NCBI RefSeq assembly: GCF_037975245.1
Contig: NC_092582.1
Coordinates: forward strand, 22,530,577-22,594,576
Length of the DNA stretch: 64,000 bases
Origin: Apostichopus japonicus
Taxonomy: Eukaryota > Echinodermata > Holothuroidea > Aspidochirotida > Stichopodidae
Reading direction: 5' to 3'
This document shows, in pieces, positions 1 through 14,150 of this stretch. Each line of letters starts with the position of its first letter. Within the stretch, counting starts at the first letter, position 1. Below the pieces are notes generated by a model. The model made no database searches. It saw only the letters and a list, made by a program, of their open reading frames with translations, and was not told the origin of the DNA. The position numbers were made by a program, and so were the translations under genes.

Positions 1-46
1 AACTCCATTATCGTTCCTTTTGTCTTTAATTTTGTTGCTTTGGCAG

Positions 47-238
47 GTGTACAATCAAAGTTTCTTTGGACCAAACAGGGTCTGGTTTCTGATAGGTTGG
101 TATCCAGATAACTGGTACGCCGAAAAAGACGACAACATCGACTGTACGCCAGAGCAGCTTAAGGAAGCCTTGGAGGGCCACATAACTACGGAGGGGATGA
201 TGTTAAAGCCTGACGATTCACCATCAATATCAGGCATG
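47..238 (+). CDS. GABBR1: GABBR1 exon A: ligand-binding domain
   Basis: These 64 codons, starting VYNQSFFGPNRVWFLIGWY and ending SISGM, match the subunit 1 Venus-flytrap domain (family landmarks FLIGWY-DNW, EGHITTE-ML-P, SIS-M). The acceptor is tttggcag before 47 and the donor is gtaggt at 239, both phase 0. The internal Cys in the NIDCT context lines up with the vertebrate INCT Cys. Confidence 0.93.
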
Positions 239-1534
239 GTAGGTATAATAACGTTAGTTTCGATTAATCACATTCCAGAGAAAATGTTTTTTGAAATGCA
301 TAGTCTGCAATCAGGATATCACAATAAAGCATGAAAAGTTTGTAGCTGAGATATGTGAGCAAGAAATCCATCATTCTATCCGTTGTCTCAAAACAAATTC
401 AAGGCACTATATCAAAAAGGACAAGCTGCAGTAGCTGCAAAATCCCCTGCAGCAAGGCTGCAAAGTTTCTCAAACAGTAGAATGATCTCTGCAGACTGTC
501 AGAGCCTATTATTTAATAATTGCAGAGCACAGCATGGCTGCAGTTGTGCTGCAGCCCCCCATCCCCATCCCCCACCCCAGTATCGGACTTTTCAGACGAT
601 GCCTGACAAAGAACGGGCCGAACGGGTACGCAACAGCCTGATGCATTTACGTGCTATAGCCTGATATGTACATGTATCTCATAGTTACCGTAGCGATCAG
701 TTCTACACGAGAAACCCAAAGGCTGGTTCATACAGTAATGCACATTGAATTGTATCTTAATTTGAAGGTCAAAGCGATCTGTGTGTTCAACAATATATTT
801 TCAAGGAATACTTCCAAAAGAGTAATCAATGTTTAAGGCAAACGCTTCTCAGCCCTTACGTAAATTTCTGAGAATCGATTCGTGCTTTGGTGACTGAAAA
901 ATTTATGCCTCCGTGCGATCTTGGGGCCCGGATAATTCTACGGGGGGTAGTTTTCTTTTCCAAAACTGTGCTACATGATCTTTGTTTTATTCATGTAGAT
1001 GTTGTACTTGTAATGATTCCTTTGGGAATGAAATAGAGGAGACTCTCAAGATTTTCATCAAGGAAAAAGGGCCGTAAGAAGGTGGTAATTTCTTGGGAAT
1101 GATATTTTTAGATAACTATGTTTGCAGGTTCTGTAATACTCAAGTGATTCAGCTACAAGCAGCAAAAAAGAATAAAAAAAACACTGTCCAGTGACACTCT
1201 TTCCGTCACTACAGTTAAGTCATTCAAATGTGCGACCACAAATGTCATCTCAAAAAACAATATTTGAAAATGAGATCAAAATATATCTTTAGGGTTTGGT
1301 CAGGGCTAAAGGGTTTATCTAAGCTACAAGACTGCAATATCTTTGGTTATATTTTGAAGATCACCTGTTTTAAATTTGTAATATAAAGTTAGTTTCTGTG
1401 AACAGAAGAAACCAATATAGTACAATATCTGATCAGTTTGTTTCATAGAGATGGGAAGGTTTGTGAGAGAAGGCAGAAGAATGGTGGCTAGGTTTGGGAG
1501 GATAGGGTGACGCGAAATTTAAAGTTAACAGCAA

Positions 1535-1730
1535 ATCAATGCAAATAAAAAAAATCAAATAAAAAAATCAAATCAAATCAAAATCAAAAATAAAATCAAA
1601 TAAAAATCAAATCAAATAAAATCAAATAAAAAAAATCAAATAAAAAAAAATCAATGCAAATAACAGCAAATCAATGCAATGCAAATAAAAAATAAAATTG
1701 CAAATAAAAAAAAAAAATAAAAATTGTTAT
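1535..1730. repeat. A-rich (AAATC/AAAT)n low-complexity tract
   Basis: An irregular run of aaatcaaat and aaataaaa motifs about 190 bp long. Such runs often mark the decayed 3' tail of a non-LTR retrotransposon, but no LINE coding sequence adjoins it. Confidence 0.8.
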
Positions 1731-3739
1731 TTTCGTATCATTTCAGTCATAGTCCTGCATAACATAATTTATTTGTAGTAGTCAGGGATTTCTTCCTGAT
1801 CATTTGCAAATATAGTCAACCAGATCCAATAAGTATGTTGTTTCTTTGTCAGGGCTGTTAATATGCCCTTCTAACCTGACAAAATCATTTTCTTACTGTA
1901 ATGAGCAGAATTTGTATCGCAAGGTTGTTGACCTGCAGACGTAGATGCACTTTTTAACTTGTCGCTTGACTGCTATGAGTTTACCACCGGCTATAAAGTT
2001 ACGTAAATCACAGCCCATAAATTGCTTAAATACCATTCAAGTATTTCAATATTATGTTTCATGATTAGATTAGTTTAAGCGATTACATCTGCACTGCATG
2101 CTCGATCAACTCAAATCTATTTTAATAATGTAACTACAAAGATTATTGTAACCATTGCACACTATGTAATTGACCTACAGAAGGCAAGGCAAATTTCCAA
2201 GGACTTTTTTATTGTTGGATCTCGGACAGCCGGCTAGATTTTAGTCTTTACTAGTCCAAACAGCAAATTTTGGTTGTAAAAAAATGTAACAAGTAATGAA
2301 TAATACGTACCCTGTAGATTTGGTGAATATACAACAGGCTTTGAGGCAATGAAACAATCCCTTTTACTAAATTGGGATATTTATCAAAATGCAATCTGAA
2401 TTTGTTGTAGAAATGTAGTCGTAGATTTTGGTTGTCTCTGATGGCTGGACAACCATTAAAACTTTGCCGTGGTAGGCCTACGTAATGAGTAACATAGTTT
2501 GCTGGTAATCTTATTAGGTACTTGCTTACTCACGTTAACAAGACATTGGGACTATTCATCTACAGTAAGCCAGTTTGTTTCAGAATTTGATAAAATCAAT
2601 AACACCTTGTTTGAAGTTAAGACATCACGGACTGACACAGTACATCCCTTTCTAATAGAAGGCTTTGTAGTTTATACAGTAAAACATTGGGCTTGCTTCA
2701 AACAGTTTATGCTTACAATTAAGCCATTAAATAGATTAAAAGTTGATTTTGATCAGTCAGTTGTCACGATGTGCATTTAGAAATACTAAAAACGTGTGTA
2801 ATTATATACGAGCTATATGGTCGTATGTGTGATGTAAGCATCCCTACACATACTCAACATGTCTTTGTCGTGAACATGGTGCGATTTTGTCAGGAATATT
2901 TCTGAAGCAAAGTGTCACATTAAGAGGAATTGGAATGAATTAAGTGCTAGCTGTTAATGCAGTTTTCTGTTAACAGTTGCTAGGGCTTTCAGGAAGATGA
3001 AGTATCATAAAGAAAAATAGTTTGTTGAACTGAACCATTGCATGTACTTAATCGTAAGTAACTCCTAAATTTAGCACACTAAGACCGCGCGTATATGTAG
3101 ACATATTTTTTTATTATTCAATATATGGCAGGGAATTAACAGTTGTTTATCATCCGAGCAACATCAAAGCTTAACAAACGCCTGCATAGCCTGCTATCGA
3201 TTGACCTGTATAAAGCTGTCCAGTGTGGTGTCTAATTGAACCTGTGTCCAATAAAGCGGGAGAAAACAGGTCACGGAAAAATTGGCTGATTGCAATGGGA
3301 GTTAATTTTGAGTTTTGACCTCCAGGGAGAATCTGTTATTAACAGCTTTTTTTCCATTACGGACCCTATGAAATGGTAGATGCTGACAGAGTTCCCATGG
3401 ATTAAATTTAAAAAAAATCCTTTGGCCTTCTTCTCACAGGTAAAGGTTGTATATTGCATAAAAAAAGGTTCAGTGTCTCTTCGTGCGTAAAATTAAGCCA
3501 CGGTTATCGATATTGAAGTTAATACATTAGTATCTGCATGATAGTTAGGTCATGGTAACAAGGTGAAGGACAAGCTATTTTTGATTATTGCATTCATAAG
3601 TCTAAGCTAACCAAACTGTGGTATGTGGTAAACTAATGTAATTGTGTGTATAGACTAAATATACTCAACGTTGACACTGTGCTCCATCTTCTTAAGAATA
3701 GAATAGTATGCATAGTACACACACTTATACAGTATGGCT

Positions 3740-4135
3740 AACAATTACACAGTCCCCTATCTAAAGGCTAAGTCTTCACAACAGTGACAAAGTGTCCTAG
3801 CTTTTAGGGTGCTGATTGCTTTTGGTACACATTATTTTAGCTAACAGCACAGACCCTTTTGATGGGTAGGCTAAGTCTTCACAATAGTGACAAAGTATCC
3901 TAGCTTTTTAGGGTGCTGATTGCTTTTGGAACACATTATTTTAGCTAACTGCACAGACCCTTGTCACTGGAAGTGTAGGCTAAATCTTTACAACAGTGAC
4001 ACAGTGTCCTAGCTTTTTAGGGTGCTGATTGCTTTTGGAACACATTATTTTAGCTAACAGCACAGACCCTTTTAACTGGAATGTGTAGGCTAAATCTTTA
4101 CAACAGTGACACAGTGTCCTAGCTTCTCAGGTAGT
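3740..4135. repeat. Tandem repeat, units about 101-111 bp, 3 to 4 copies
   Basis: The motif gctaagtcttcacaacagtg and close variants start near 3768, 3869, 3978 and 4089. Each is followed by the shared block gtcctagcttttagggtgctg; the attattttagctaac block is also shared by the first three. Units differ by small indels. Confidence 0.88.
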
Positions 4136-4831
4136 TGTGTACTCCCTCCAGTCTTATTGATATTCTTAACCTGTGAACATTATACCTTGATAGATATCGA
4201 CATTATCCACAGATGGTAAAAAATTAAAAATGGTAGATTTTCTTCAATGCATCAGTCTTTGCCATTGTTGATCACCTGTCTGGCAAATTTTGAGATCTGT
4301 TTATTGATTTTCTTAATACACAGCATAAATAAATTGAAAACAAACGTGCAATAGGAAAGAAATGATTGAGTATAGAAGGGATTTGACCCAGGAATGACCA
4401 TTTCCCATTTTCTTCTTCTTCTTTTATTTTATTTATATTACAACGTACATATTCTTCTTTACATGTCAATTTGTGTTCATTGAACGATAAAACTGTTGTT
4501 ATACATGCCTGTACTGATTCACCTGAAGAAACCTAAATTATAAGTTTGGTGTAAATTATGGAATAACAAACAAAACATGGTTTTCCAAATGTTCAGTCCA
4601 AGATCCACTTTTACTCAAGCATGTCATACCAGATATAAGCTTCCCGCAATACAAAAAACATTACGAAATTCATCAAGACTACATAGGTGATACAAATTTG
4701 ACAGGACTAGTTCTGATATGCTAGTTTGTTTCACTGTGTTCCCTAAAACGGATTTCATTCAGTTCGTCTGTCATCAGTTGCAATTAACCGATTTTGCTTT
4801 CTCTCTCTCTATCTCTTTTTGGGGTCTGCAG

Positions 4832-4953
4832 ACATCCGATAAATTTGAGGAACGGATGGCGAAAATATTTGCCAATCCAGCGCAAACAACTGGCTATCCT
4901 GAGTCTCCATTGGCCTATGATGCTGTATGGGCTCTAGCCCTAGCCCTGAACAA
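4832..4953 (+). CDS. GABBR1: GABBR1 exon B: ligand-binding domain with GABA-contact Glu
   Basis: This exon encodes TSDKFEERMAKIFANP and then GYPESPLAYDAVWALALALN. The stretch E-(S/A)-PLAYDA-(I/V)-WALALALN is diagnostic of subunit 1, and its Glu corresponds to the vertebrate residue that contacts the GABA amino group. The acceptor is ggtctgcag after a pyrimidine tract. The donor gtaaga at 4954 splits an Asn codon (phase 2). Confidence 0.94.
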
Positions 4954-7900
4954 GTAAGATTTAATAAAAATGGTCTGAGCACTGCCCTCATTCTCTACGT
5001 TTTCCATTTAATGAAGTGTGGGCTCTCTGTGGTCACAACCATCGGACAGTAAAATTAGACTATTACTGTCCCAGGGCAGTGCACATTGCTTTGTATGAAC
5101 CAATTCAAACATGATTTATAAGTTGGGGCTATTAACTTTATTTTTCAAGACTTGTCTGTCATATTTGGTTGCCATGTTTTTATTGACTAAGGATGGCTGA
5201 CTTAAAAAGATATTTCATAATTTTATTCAAGGACACATTAAGGATTACTAGACAAATCTTTTGTGTTGCTATGGGGAAGTCTATTTAGTCGAGCATACCT
5301 GCTCTTCAGTATATTTCGACTTTGCACAAGATTGCAGGCTTATAAAATATGAATAACATGTCTGTACATGTGAGTCAACTTATAGTATACTTGATAGTAA
5401 AGTCAGCTTTCACTGTCTGTAGACATGCTGATAACCCATTGCTTTCTCATCAACTCTAGAAAACAGATCTTAATAAAGAACAAAGATTTTGCTTCATTAC
5501 ACCTGTTTGCATTGATATATTATCATTGTAAATGTAACTCTTGGTATTTATAAACACACAGACACACCCAGGTATGTTTTACCTGAATGTGTTTTACCTG
5601 AATGTGTTTTTTTCATTGTTTAAATCCACGTACACTACACCTTAACAATACCACTTTACAATACAATTCTTCTGAGGACATGTGTGATTCTTCTCAAGTA
5701 ACCTCTGAGGACTTGGAATTCCTTTGTTCATGTCCTCAGAATACAAAAAAAGTCCACATTTACACACACACAAAATTGCCCAAGCCTTCCACCTATCGAA
5801 TTGTGCTTCGAATTTGATGAGTTTAATTAGTGATCATGTTTCCAGGCAGTGTTGAGATAAACAAACAAACAAATAAACATAAATAACAAAGCATCATGGT
5901 ACTGTCATGCAGCCTGCATTTTAGCAGTGTACTCCACAAGATCTAGCATAGTGAACACTATACACCTGATAACTCATTTTTTATGCGATTGTGTTTGACC
6001 TAATAATCACCATATTCTTGTCTTTTATAGAATACCTAAAACAGCTCATTTCTACAACATCCAAAATATATCTGTATTATATATATATAGGTCATGAAAA
6101 GTCTCAATGTTAACTTTTGTTATACATTTTACATGAAAAACTGAACTGAGCTGATTTAAACTGTTAGCTGCAGTATTCATCTAATGAGGATGAATTTCTA
6201 TGTATACATGTTGATCACTGGATCGATGGATGTTATATTTCACTGAAATAAAAGACACAAACTGAAGTCAAAAAGATTAACACGATAGTAAAAACAGTAG
6301 GGTATCTTTTTCTTCCCTTCAGGCTCACTCATATCCCTATCCTTCACCTCCCCCCTCCCATCCCCACCCCCAAAAATGATCTAGCAACAAAAGAAGATGA
6401 CAAACAGAAGTGATTAAATGTTGTTGGTATATATCTGCCACAGAAGTGCAAGCTAAATAGTTCTCAATGATTTAGGGTGATATTTTGTAGTAGGGTGGAG
6501 GTGAAAAACAGGGCTATAAGATCCACCAACAGCTAGCTACATGAGCCTTAAGTGTTGCTATTGACTGAGTATACTATACATTCCTAAGTATGAATACAAA
6601 AAATTAAAAAGGGGGATAATATTTGTCTTTTCTGAGAAAAAATTATTATAGTATGCAAAACTGTACCAGATTAGATGTACAGAAATCTCAAGCACTAGAA
6701 GCTTGCAAGATTTTGCTAACTATCAGCAATCAAATTGTACATCGAATGGATAATCAACACTTCAATCTTTGATATTTATGTGTTAATTCACTGTTATCGC
6801 CAAATTTGCTAGTTTACATACATCTTTGTTCATATTAGCTACTCTCTTACGAAGGAAGTCGCTCTGCATTTTTGATATGGCCAATTTCTTTGTTTGATTT
6901 GATGCAATAGAAAGCACTATGTATTGTAACACATGGTAATATCATATATTCAAAACCCTACTTGTCAAGTTCACAGGATTTTGTGTTGATTCTCTGAAAA
7001 GCCTCACCCCAGGGTGGCTGGATTTACAGGTTATCTTGTTTCTCTGTGTGACAAAACATTTCGCAGGTGACCGCCAGTGACTCGGTCAAGTTTTCTGACA
7101 CTTAAATAATCTCCTAGGATAACTGACAGTGGGTAGGTTTACAAGGTATTTATACTCAGTTGCTAAGGAAGGGACTATTGCCTCAAGAAGGAGATTAATT
7201 GTACTTATCAGATAAAGCTAGGAGGTGATAGCTAATGTAATTCATCTGTTAGGATGTGTCCTTTCTAGGTAGCTTGAAGCTAAGATCATGATTCAGACAC
7301 AAAGCCCCTTCTCTCTATCTATAATAAAAAACCATGCATCGATTGGAGGAGCTGACAAATCTTTTTCAATTAAGGCTTTTCTTTGGTTAACTGTCACTGT
7401 TCAAGCAACGGACCATCCATGATTCAGAGAAACGTAAGGTCAAATCTTAGCTTGGTGCTGAAATAGAGAAATTTTGTAGATAGGATATGTATCTCAAGAG
7501 CAAAGCTTTTATGTGGTTGGTTTTATGTTAACAAACATGGATCTCTTGTTACATGTTGTCAGCATGCTTATCTTGAAGTGTAGGCTTTTACTAAGTGTAA
7601 CGTTCCATTCTTGAATAGAAAACTATGATTTATCATAAAAGCCTATCCTTGGAGTTTATAGCAATATGTCTGCTTATCATAAAATGAAGAAATATGGTTG
7701 ATTTAGTGGGAGTTATTAGTTTACATATCTTCTTCTTTTTATATTTTACAAGATGTGTTTAGTTATTGCTATATGGTGGTTAATAGTGCTCATTTTGTTA
7801 ATCATATTTAAATTGATTTATTTCTGTATGATGGCTTTCAAAGAAGATGAAGAGGACCACAGGTCTGACAAGAGGGGTAGGAGAGGTGGTGGCAGTGGGG

Positions 7901-9164
7901 TACAACAGTGCGGCCCTGAGAAAATAAGGGGGTATAGGGAATGGGGAAATATTGGATAAACAATTAATTGCCATTTACAAAATATGCCCTTAAGGAGACA
8001 TGAAAACTTCAAGAAGTGGCCTCTGGGTGGCATAATTGTCCCCAGGGGCACAACCAGGCTCTCAATGCCCCCGCATAGTTTGTTATTATCCTAAGGGAAT
8101 CCAAAGAGGTACAAGCAAGCACAATCAATTGTTAATATCTGACTCTGTCCTACTTCAACTGAAAGTAATAATACTAAAACCCATCGGTGCACAATATTTA
8201 GGTGTTGTTATATATATCACTAAGTTGTGCCAACGAGAAGAGAAGGCCAGAGTAGAAATTACAACTAAACATATTCTAAAAAATATAAACATAGGTTGGT
8301 TTATTAGGATATCAAGTTGAGTTTTCTATATGAAGTTTCATCCATATGTTTGTAGCTACAATGGTATATACTATTACAAATGAAGGGAAAAAATTTATTG
8401 AAATAGTACACCTTGTTTTTTTATCCATCATTGTAGGGCTCTATCAGTGGAAAGGAATTTCATGAAATTTAAAAGCAAAAACAAATTCACTGATGAATCA
8501 CACATGATTTACAAATTTTCATATCCTACTCAATGGTTGCTAAGGGGTCTTTTTTCACCGGATATTTGCATGGCATATTAATACTCATCGTGTAATGAGG
8601 TCAACAGCATTGTTCTTTATTACCGTATTGTCTTCAGTTAATTTCTTATATCCTTATACTTCCAGGCCTAGAATTTAATGAGTTTAGCCACTTGGTAAAA
8701 GGTACAAGTGCTTAAAAAATTTACTAGCTAAGTTAAAATTCCCATTGGCATTTTGCTGAATTACATTACACACATGAATTACATTACACACATGCTTGAT
8801 TATGCATGAAGAAGCCAAACAGAATTTGCTGATGATATACAGCAGCCTAATATAGGAATACAGGGCTGTTTTAGGCAGCCTACATATAGATCATGCCCAT
8901 TGTATAATTGACTGTTGTACCCAACATATACCATGTTTTATGTTCTACTGGGAGAAACATGCAAGTGTTGTTTCATTTTACTTGCAAACTGCAGAATCCA
9001 CTGTCATTATTTAGCCAGTAAATAGTCTGAATTTCGGGCCCCATTTCCACGATATTTTTACATGACACACAAGAAAATATCACACGTCTTTTTTGTGATG
9101 AGAAACCACTTGATCAGTTTCTCATTTTCACATTTTCTTCTCCTTTTTCTATCTCTTCCTGAAG
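4954..9164 (+). other. GABBR1 intron B/C
   Basis: An AT-rich intron. I see no exon, recognisable mobile element or long tandem repeat in it; there is only a short tandem repeat of attacattacacacatg near 8762. Confidence 0.75.
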
Positions 9165-9282
9165 TACTATGAACAATTTAGCTCCACGGAACCTCAGCTT
9201 AGAGGATTATAATTACAACAACCAAGAAATTGCTGACGATATTTACATGTCTCTCAACTCATCAAATTTTGAGGGTCTCTCA
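9165..9282 (+). CDS. GABBR1: GABBR1 exon C: end of ligand-binding domain
   Basis: The first base completes an Asn codon; the exon then reads TMNNLAPRNLSLEDYNYNNQ and ends NSSNFEGLS. LEDYNYNNQ and NSS-FEG match vertebrate subunit 1 (LEDFNYNNQ, NSSSFEG). The acceptor is cttcctgaag and the donor is gtaagt at 9283, phase 0. Confidence 0.92.
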
Positions 9283-10392
9283 GTAAGTGGAAAAGTTATT
9301 ATTATTATTGTTTTTCTTCCCGTCTGCTTTGGTATCCCATTAAGTTTTTGTAACTATATGCATACTCCTATGTTCATATTGTAAACTATGTTAGTTTCTT
9401 GTTGTCAAGGGTATGGATAGGATGGAAGCCTATCAGTATACTATACATTTAACTACTATGTACCAGCATGAAGAACTACTGTACAGCATTTCTTGTGTTA
9501 GTAAAACAGATTAAATTAAAAACTGTGGTTCCCACACGGTCTGGAAAAGTCAGGAAAAAGTATGGCAAAGGAAAAAACCCATTTTGTAGGTCATTTAAGT
9601 TTCAAATTTTGAAGCTTATAGTCTGGAAAAGGAAGAATCAGGGCAAATCCTTGTGTGAATTTACACTTTTTGTATGATTTAACTTAATACACAAGCAAGG
9701 GGTTTGAGAAAAGGGAGAAAAAAGTTAATAATATAAATCCAACTTTGGTGAAAAGAATTGGCTACATCATGTTATATTTGAGGTCCTTGTCTCTTTAAAT
9801 GTCCACCTCACCAACAATTAACAACATTAGCTACATCATTAGTATATGAAGGCATCATCGTAAACCATGCACACAGCTTGTTTGGAAGAAAGTCTGGGAT
9901 TTCATTTCCCTCAAAAGTGTGGGAACCATATGTGTTACACACAGAGCCTACATGTAGTTTAATATGTGTAAGCAGAGCTAACTCCCAACCAGGAACGTAG
10001 AAACTTAGAACTGGATTTGAACCATGGCTATACAGCAGACAGACTACATGGCCAGCCTAATGATGAGTTGATAAGCCTATACTCATGACTGCAGGAATTC
10101 TCCTAGCGCCCAATGCTGTAGGAACTGTGACATATGGCTTGTACTGTGATACCATTCAGAAGGTTTGATCAAGCACATAATTTATCTAATTCATAGGATA
10201 AATCTAAATGAATGCAAAACCTTTTGAACCCACACTGATCTCCATGGGGGCAACATACTGTATGTCACACACACCTGGCTTGGTGGGTGGGATTAGATAT
10301 ATGCTATACAGCAGATGCTATCCATAGTGTAACCATGCATTTTACAATCTTAACAAAAAATAAACTTGAAAATATCCTTTTTTCTTGTCTAG
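9283..10392 (+). other. GABBR1 intron C/D
   Basis: Nothing recognised apart from AT-rich intronic sequence. Confidence 0.7.
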
Positions 10393-10456
10393 GGCACTGT
10401 TGCATTTTCCAGCACTGGTGACAGATTGGCCTGGACACAAATTGAACAAATGAGAA
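10393..10456 (+). CDS. GABBR1: GABBR1 exon D: end of ligand-binding domain
   Basis: A 64-bp exon encoding GTVAFSSTGDRLAWTQIEQM, like vertebrate [20 protein letters not shown]. The acceptor is tcttgtctag and the donor is gtaagt at 10457, phase 1. Confidence 0.93.
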
Positions 10457-13400
10457 GTAAGTAAAATGTTTTACAAATGACAGCTAACTTTAGATTAGCT
10501 GATCCTACTGCTTTGTCCCTTGTCCCTGCGGAAACGGACACAACTCGGAATTTTGTTTATATCTCCCCCCCCCCTCCCCCACGCATCATCTTAGTGTACA
10601 GCAAACACTCCATCGAGTGGCACATTTTACTTGTTGGGGGGCTTGTTTTTCCATGCAATCAAATTTCTAGCCAAAATCAAAACTGACACTATTCTGTTTA
10701 TCATTTTTAATGCATCCAAAAATCGTATAGCTGGAAATGATTGGACAGATATTGTTCAGCTCAATCGAGTCATGATCATCTGGAAGGCTTAGCTACAAAT
10801 GGAAGTTGACAAGCCTCTGTCCTTGAAAGTTAATGATGTATCTGGTGAAATAAATTGCATCGGAGCTGTGAAAAAATTAAAACTATAATGAAAATATTCT
10901 CCGTGGTGAATAATTGGTTGGCAGAACCAAACAGTATGGCAACCCATGAAAAGGTTTTTTTTTTTCACATTCTTGTGAATCTTACCTGTGGAATGATACC
11001 GTGGTTAATCGGATGTCTGGTAAAAAATTTGGAGGACCATTTCAGATGGGAAAAATGTGGATTTCACCTACATGGAAACCCATCTTACATAAGCCAGCCA
11101 GGTTTTGAAGGAACAACCTCACATATGCTAGGTATATATGTGCTTCTAAATGCTACAGACTTTATCCACTAGCCTACCATAGCCCAAGCTGGATAACTTA
11201 CAGCTCTGTACCAATCTTCCATAGGAAAGACTAACAGAAAACTGTACTTTGGCTATGTCCACTGGTTCTCTCTTTATCCTCTGGCTAGCTGTATAGCTAT
11301 GGCTGTCGATCTCCCAGCTGTATAGTCATATACAAAAAATAGGCAGCCTAGCTTTCTATATTCTTTACACCTAGGCATCTGATGGTTCTGTACTGTTTTA
11401 AAGATACAGTAGATTTCAGACTGTTTGAAAGTGTGTCTTTTATTACCAAAGTTCATTTCACCTCATGCAAAATGTAAAAGTCGTTTACGCCACAGGTTTT
11501 TGATATAGCATTAGTCGAGATAGGCAGATAACTGCACCTAGGAGAGTTGATCGAGTACTTACGTGAATCATGACTAAAGTTATTACAGAGAACATGGATG
11601 GAGGGATGACAGCCTGCGTGGGATGTCTTTCATAAGCTATCAATGAAGAGTAGTTTCATGTGAGCCGTTAGTAATATCTAAAAGTGCACAAAGGAACTAA
11701 AAGGAAGGGAGATAGTGACACGGAAAAGTGGTTGCGGATAGAGAATATATGTGTATGGTAATTCTGTATCTTATTCACATGATATGACTAGGAACAGTAT
11801 ATAGCCCGTGCATGGGACATAAAATATCAAGTAGGGCGAATTAATGTCTACGTTGGTATGTGAGCTACATGTAGGCTACTGGCATAGGTCTTGAACCAGC
11901 TCACTTGAAATATTCAAAATTCAGATTTTAATCTCTCGTGTAAAATTTAGGAAAGCATTTAAGACGAGAAGTTAGAACAAAATTCACTTATAAGCTACGA
12001 TGTAACAAGGAGACAAATAAAAATTCAAAAGAAATTTGATAGTGACTGATGCCCAGAAATGTTTATGATATTCAACGATGGCTTTATAATTATGTATCAA
12101 AGATCCACTTCTGTGATGGCCTTGCATAATCCTATTGCTACAACTGCATGCTTAAATATATATTTGAAACCTTGACCTATGACCTCACCAAAAAGGTCAC
12201 ACATTTTTTTCATCTTTACAATGAAACCTTTAAGCTATAAAACAACAGCAGCACCATTCTGTCTGAGCCTGATAATTAACTTGAAAACTTTTAAGTTTTA
12301 ATTCTTATCAAACTTTTGTCAGAAAACAACATATTCCGACGCACTGCTTTGTAAAGAGATCTGAAACGTCAAACATTGTAAATCATTCGGGCAATTGCCT
12401 TACACCTCAGCACTTTTTGGTTCTGATGGGGTGTAATTATACAGGGTTTTTAGCTTGACCTCAACTACATGCACTACACATTTCAGGGCCTAACACAGAG
12501 AATTATAGCCTAAGTTCCACCAGTAAGATGTACCTAGACTACCGGCGAGGCAAGTTTAAATGGAATCTCCTGCCAGTGTTTTAAACCTGTATTTCATTTA
12601 CGTTAAATAGAATGTGGATTAAAGTTTACTATAGAAGTCACAGAAGTCAAACCCCAAGAGTTGATTCGATCTTTCTCAAGGACGAATGTGTTAATGAAGT
12701 CAACAAACGGAAAAACTCAATTACTGGCAAAGGTGAAAGCATCCAAACACACCTTTTTCATGACAAAATAGTCTTTCACCACTTTCTCTGTGGCTGTTGC
12801 GGTAAAAGTTTCCAAATTTAATCGCTGCATATATATGTACCGCTTTCTACCACTCCATTCAAATTTGCAAACAAACAGCTCGATCAGCAGCCTGACGTGA
12901 AATAAATTACATTTTCATTTTAATTTGCTCATAATTGGAATTCATACTCGTGTAGCCCGGAGGGTGTGCGTGGCATTTGGAAGAATTTGTCTTTCTCCGT
13001 CCTGTGTTTGCTGGATTCCAAACTATGGTTCTGGATGTAGGGTTTTGACTGTGCTTTCTGGTATCAATAAAAATTAGCACATTTTTTTCCCCCTTCATAT
13101 TAGTGAGATGAGATTGTTATTTTGAAGTTTTTGAAATTACCAGAGACATGTCTTCCAGCTTAACTATGAAAGTCTTAATTTTTTAGCCAGCTTAATATTG
13201 TCACTCTTGGAATATTAAAATGGAAATGATTTTTGTATTATTGTTTATCATCTGATATAGTGTTTTATTAGTAAAGGGACAATCAGCATTTCAGAACAGT
13301 TGTCATATTTTGCACAGGATTTTCAGTGTTGATTCCAGGACTGGGTTTGAATAGAAATACAGTATAACTGGTGTTACTGAATAGTAAAAGATAATAAGTA

Positions 13401-13899
13401 ATTATATTAGTGTAAAAATTAATTTAATACAGTGATATTAAATATATTAATATTAACAACGTGCAACAGATGCACAAAGCAGAAGATGAATTAAGAGGTG
13501 GATGAAGGCACAGAGCCTGAGAGAGATTGAATTAATAATTAAAGTGCATCATTGATATGAAAGCTATTAACTCCATAGTCTATAATTGCAAAGATTGGTT
13601 TTCATGTTAGAAAGTCGGTGGTGGGGTGGAGGGGTGGTAAAAAATGTGATTTCAGGAAATCTCAGTCAATGGAAATGTTTTTTAAAACAGTTTCCCATGT
13701 TTCGCTGATAATATTCATAAAATTTTATATTTTCTTAGTCTCTGTGAATGCCCAAAATGGACTTCTCACCTGTTCTGTGCACGTTTCACACCTACTTATT
13801 TCTTTAGTGAGCATTCTTTCGAGGGAGTTCGATCCAACATGTGCTTTTCCTAAAGACGTTTGATCGATGATTGTTGATATTTTATGACCTTTACCCCCA

Positions 13900-14150
13900 T
13901 AATTTGATTTAATTTGATTCAAATTTATTTCCTCAAATGTACATAAAGGCCTGGTACACAAAGTTACAATTACAAGATACATTTGATGAATACTAGAAAC
14001 AAAAGAAAGGTTGTTTATCAAGCTAATTGACCACAAGAACAACAAAATGCAAGGAGACAATAGAAATGTAAACAAAATTCACAGGAATATTGGAATTGAA
14101 AGGAATATATATAAACAAGATTAGATTCAAGAATATTTGCGGAGGCTCCT
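13900..14150 (-). mobile_element. Probable non-LTR retrotransposon 3' end
   Basis: Read on the minus strand, this ends with a phrase about cttt-gtgtaccaggcctttatg followed by gaggaaataaatttgaatca and an A-rich aaattaaatc tail. That layout is typical of CR1/L2-type LINE 3' ends. No intact reverse transcriptase is visible upstream of it, so this is a truncated remnant. Assignment is by general style only. Confidence 0.45.

Larger units (their letters stand above)
239..4831 (+). other. GABBR1 intron A/B
   Basis: No coding signal was seen. The intron contains an A-rich AAATCAAAT-type low-complexity tract and a set of three to four tandem units of about 105 bp, both listed separately. The small ORFs here lack domain resemblance. 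Confidence 0.85.
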